Source: VFZL01 sp046734915
GTDB lineage: Bacteria; Acidobacteriota; Vicinamibacteria; Vicinamibacterales; CAVVIG01
Reading direction: 5' to 3'
Length of the DNA stretch: 22,911 nt
NCBI GenBank assembly: GCA_046734915.1
Contig: JBKPSC010000472.1
Span: 1 to 22,911 of the forward strand
The notes beneath the pieces are model-generated. The model worked only from the letters and a program-made list of their open reading frames with translations, did no database searches and was not told where the DNA came from. Below, one piece after another: positions 20,619-22,911 of this stretch (positions within the stretch are counted from its first letter, which is position 1; the number at the start of each line of letters is the position of its first letter). A program made the position numbers and the translations under genes.

Positions 20619-22911
20619 TCAGAACCCGAACCGCACACCGAGCTGGAACTGCCGCGGCAAACCCGACGTGGCCACGAGGGTGCTCAGCCTCAGAAAATCG
20701 GCAGTGTTGCGACGATCGCCGCTCGGGTTCGTGAAGTTGGCGCGATTAGTGACGTTGAACACATCTCCGAAGACGTCGAGCGTCCGACGTCCACCCAGAC
20801 GGGCGCGGTAGCCCGCGCGCAGGTCGAGCTGCGCGAACCCCGGACCGCGGGCGCCGTTTCGGCCGCCTTTGTTCTCGACGTTCTGCATCGACCCCTCGGC
20901 GGTGCCGCTGTAGGTGCCGGCCGGCAGCGGGTCGAACAGGATGCCGTTCTGATCGGTGTCGAAGGTCATATCCTGGATCGTGAACGGCGTCCCGCTCAGC
21001 ATCCGCAGCACGCCGCTGAACGTAAAGGCCGGCCACTTCGGCAGCTCTCCACGGCCGCTGATCACGAGGGAATGACGCCGGTCGACATCGGACGGTCCTT
21101 CCCACAGGTCGAGATTGAGGTCGGATCCGACCTGGAACCGCGTTTCACTGGTCGCGCCGGACTGGTTGTTCGTCACGCCGCGCGAGTACCCCAGCGCGTA
21201 CGCCCCCCGGAGGCTCCAGTGGTTCGAGAAGCGCTTCTCCACGGACAAGTTCATCCCGTCGTAGTCGCTGTAGCCATATTTCGTCGTGACGAGACGGACG
21301 ACGCCGGCGTACGGCGCTTCACCCGGCTTCAGGCTCGGGTTGAGGATGCCGAAGGGATCGGTCCGGATGGTCGGCCCCGTCCGGCTCGTGTTCAGGCGGG
21401 TCTGGATGTTGAGATCCGGGTTGAGAAACATGTCGCGTCCAGCCATGTGGACGTAGTCCGCCGACACGCCCACGCCCGGGAAGACCTCTCGCTCGTACCC
21501 GACCGTGAACTGATGAAAGTACGGCTGCGTTCGCTCGGGATCGTCCCAGGTGACCGTGCCGGTATTTCGGCGAACGGATCCCGGTGGAAATCGCCCGTTC
21601 AGGTACGCCTGGATCTCGGGCGTCAACGTCGACACGGTCGTGGTCATCGCGAGGAGCGGGTCGACTGGAGGCCGGCCGTTCGACGGACCCGGGTCAGCCT
21701 GGCCATTCTCCGGGAACATGGCCATGAACGTTTTGGAGTACTTCGTATCGAAGAGGTAGTTGTCGACGGTTCCGAGCAGCGTCCGGTCGTAGAACAGGCC
21801 GTAGCCGCCGCGGAACGCCGCTTTGCCCTTGCCGCCCGGATCCCAGGTGAAGCCGAGCCGCGGCGAGATGTTGTTCTTGTCGACCGGGTACTTCGTGGGA
21901 TCCGCGAAGAGTGGGTTGTCGGTCTCGTCGATCGGGATGATCTCGAGGTCGTAGCGGACGCCCAGGCTCAGACTGAGACCGTTGTTCATCGCCCACTTGT
22001 CCTGCACGAACAGCTCCCACGTGTCGGATTTCAGCTCGTAATCGAGCGCACCGGGCACGCGGATGCTGAAACGCTCGGGATAGGTCGAGTAGTTCCCGGG
22101 CACGAACGATGCGTCGGAGGGGAAGGAATAGGTGCCGTTCGCGTTGGAGTTGTTCGGATTGCTGATCCACACGTGCGACCACCGGGCGCCGAACTTCATA
22201 TCGTGGCGCCCGGCCTTGCTCGGAACGAACCACGAGAAGGTGTCCTCCAGGGTATAGGAGTCGTCCAGCGAGAAGTCCATCGTGTCGTCGGCCTGAGCGT
22301 CCATGCTCTGATAGGCGAGGATGGGCGGCAGCAGCGCCTGATCCTCGATCATCTGCCGCGGGCACACCGTGCACGTGGCGTACTCGGGCTGGAGCGCGCG
22401 CAGCCGCGCATTCGAGTGCGTCGTCTGCTCTTTGGTCAGGCCGGCGCGAACCGTGTTGACCTTGGTGTTCGAGACGACGCCCGTCCACGTGGCCACGAGC
22501 GTCTGGTCGAGATCGGTCTCGTCGTCGTAACTCTCCGGCGTGTTTCTCGCGCCGTCGAGCACGTTGAACTGCGGGGCCGACTCCCGCAGCCACCGGAACG
22601 CAACCGTGTTGTTCGGCGTGAACTGGTAGTCCAGTCGCCAGAGGGTGTTCCACGCCGAGACGTCGTCGGTCGTCGAGAAGCTGAATTCGGGACGCGTCGG
22701 CCAGGTTTTCGCCTGATTGCGCTGCTGGACGATACGCTCGAGACTGGCAAAGAAATGCAATTTGTTCCGGATGATCGGCCCTCCGACCGTGGCGCCCCAC
22801 TCCTTTTTGGAGACGTCTGGCTTGTCGGCCCCGCTCTGCTCAGTGAAGTAATCTTTCGCGGTCACGTTCTTGCCGGTGAAGAAGTCGAACACGGAGCCGG
22901 AGAAGTTGTTG
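20619..22911 (-). CDS. TonB-dependent / Oar-like outer-membrane receptor, N-terminus beyond window
   Basis: The frame is open from the right edge to the TGA at 20619, about 764 codons; the signal peptide and most of the plug lie outside. The first residues (NNFSGSVFDFFTGKNVTAKDYF, then KKEWGATVGGPIIRNKLHFFASLE) are the standard end-of-plug segment of Oar-like receptors. Barrel strands and loops follow: LRYDLEIIP-type strand pairs, NNISPRLGFTWDPGGKGKAAFRGGYGLFYDR, and GVSADYVHMAGRDMFLNPDLN. The C-terminus ends FQLGVRFGF, with terminal Phe for barrel assembly. A CTVC pair occurs in one loop. Some internal GTG or ATG codons could be mistaken for a start, but the homology-like sequence continues upstream. 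It is convergent with the metallopeptidase gene. No partner gene is visible. Confidence 0.92.
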   Translation of the reverse strand, partial: NNFSGSVFDFFTGKNVTAKDYFTEQSGADKPDVSKKEWGATVGGPIIRNKLHFFASLERIVQQRNQAKTWPTRPEFSFSTTDDVSAWNTLWRLDYQFTPNNTVAFRWLRESAPQFNVLDGARNTPESYDDETDLDQTLVATWTGVVSNTKVNTVRAGLTKEQTTHSNARLRALQPEYATCTVCPRQMIEDQALLPPILAYQSMDAQADDTMDFSLDDSYTLEDTFSWFVPSKAGRHDMKFGARWSHVWISNPNNSNANGTYSFPSDASFVPGNYSTYPERFSIRVPGALDYELKSDTWELFVQDKWAMNNGLSLSLGVRYDLEIIPIDETDNPLFADPTKYPVDKNNISPRLGFTWDPGGKGKAAFRGGYGLFYDRTLLGTVDNYLFDTKYSKTFMAMFPENGQADPGPSNGRPPVDPLLAMTTTVSTLTPEIQAYLNGRFPPGSVRRNTGTVTWDDPERTQPYFHQFTVGYEREVFPGVGVSADYVHMAGRDMFLNPDLNIQTRLNTSRTGPTIRTDPFGILNPSLKPGEAPYAGVVRLVTTKYGYSDYDGMNLSVEKRFSNHWSLRGAYALGYSRGVTNNQSGATSETRFQVGSDLNLDLWEGPSDVDRRHSLVISGRGELPKWPAFTFSGVLRMLSGTPFTIQDMTFDTDQNGILFDPLPAGTYSGTAEGSMQNVENKGGRNGARGPGFAQLDLRAGYRARLGGRRTLDVFGDVFNVTNRANFTNPSGDRRNTADFLRLSTLVATSGLPRQFQLGVRFGF

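Overview
The window is high-GC bacterial chromosome. I infer an acidobacterium, probably of the Vicinamibacteria type. The grounds are two very large Oar-like TonB-dependent outer-membrane proteins, a run of signal-peptide-bearing small-molecule enzymes, and intergenic gaps filled with short-period repeats. No 16S rRNA or other marker is present, so the lineage is an inference. I saw no transposase, integrase, tRNA, rRNA or CRISPR array.

Layout. (1) 1-8375, minus strand: eight closely spaced genes read from right to left: two-domain VOC protein, DUF4440/NTF2-like protein, class-B metallo-beta-lactamase-fold hydrolase, 990-aa carboxypeptidase-regulatory/TonB-type outer-membrane protein, cyclase-family hydrolase, NIPSNAP protein, a lipocalin-like/DUF1579-like protein, and an NHL-repeat protein cut by the left edge. 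All have an N-terminal signal sequence or a plausible one, so this looks like an exported or periplasmic uptake and degradation locus of unknown substrate. (2) 8620-9949, minus: a SAM-dependent methyltransferase and a cupin, separated by a gap with a perfect 19-bp tandem duplication. (3) 10087-10542, plus: a small exported c-type cytochrome, divergent from the cupin across a 25-bp palindrome. (4) 10653-14358, plus: uvrA overlapping an Mpg/AAG-type 3-methyladenine DNA glycosylase, a DNA-repair pair. (5) 14327-17871, plus: a promoter, a structured RNA ending in a strong intrinsic terminator, an 11-unit octamer repeat, then precorrin-2 dehydrogenase, uroporphyrinogen-III methyltransferase and a siroheme/4Fe-4S sulfite (or nitrite) reductase. 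(6) 17887-20421, plus: a 180-bp inverted array of heptads, a good sigma-70 promoter, a SAM-I (S-box) riboswitch, a threonine-synthase-family PLP enzyme with a TTG start, and a YpfJ-type zinc metallopeptidase. (7) 20431-22911: a second inverted heptad array, a terminator, and the C-terminal 764 codons of another TonB-dependent receptor on the minus strand, cut by the right edge.

How the parts fit. Genes 14620-17871 make siroheme (methylation of uroporphyrinogen III, oxidation and probably iron insertion) and use it in a six-electron reductase that gives sulfide or ammonia. The next transcription unit is controlled by S-adenosylmethionine and encodes an enzyme acting on O-phosphohomoserine, the branch point between threonine and, in some organisms, methionine. 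Together they suggest a sulfur/methionine supply region.

The least-explained signal is a class of short-period (7- or 8-bp) repeats. The same architecture, with different words, occurs in three intergenic gaps, in two of them as inverted arms. A heptad array of the same type also sits inside the uvrA reading frame, where it encodes a proline-rich loop. The other undescribed candidate is the RNA at 14361-14518, whose outer stem and terminator stem are mutually exclusive.
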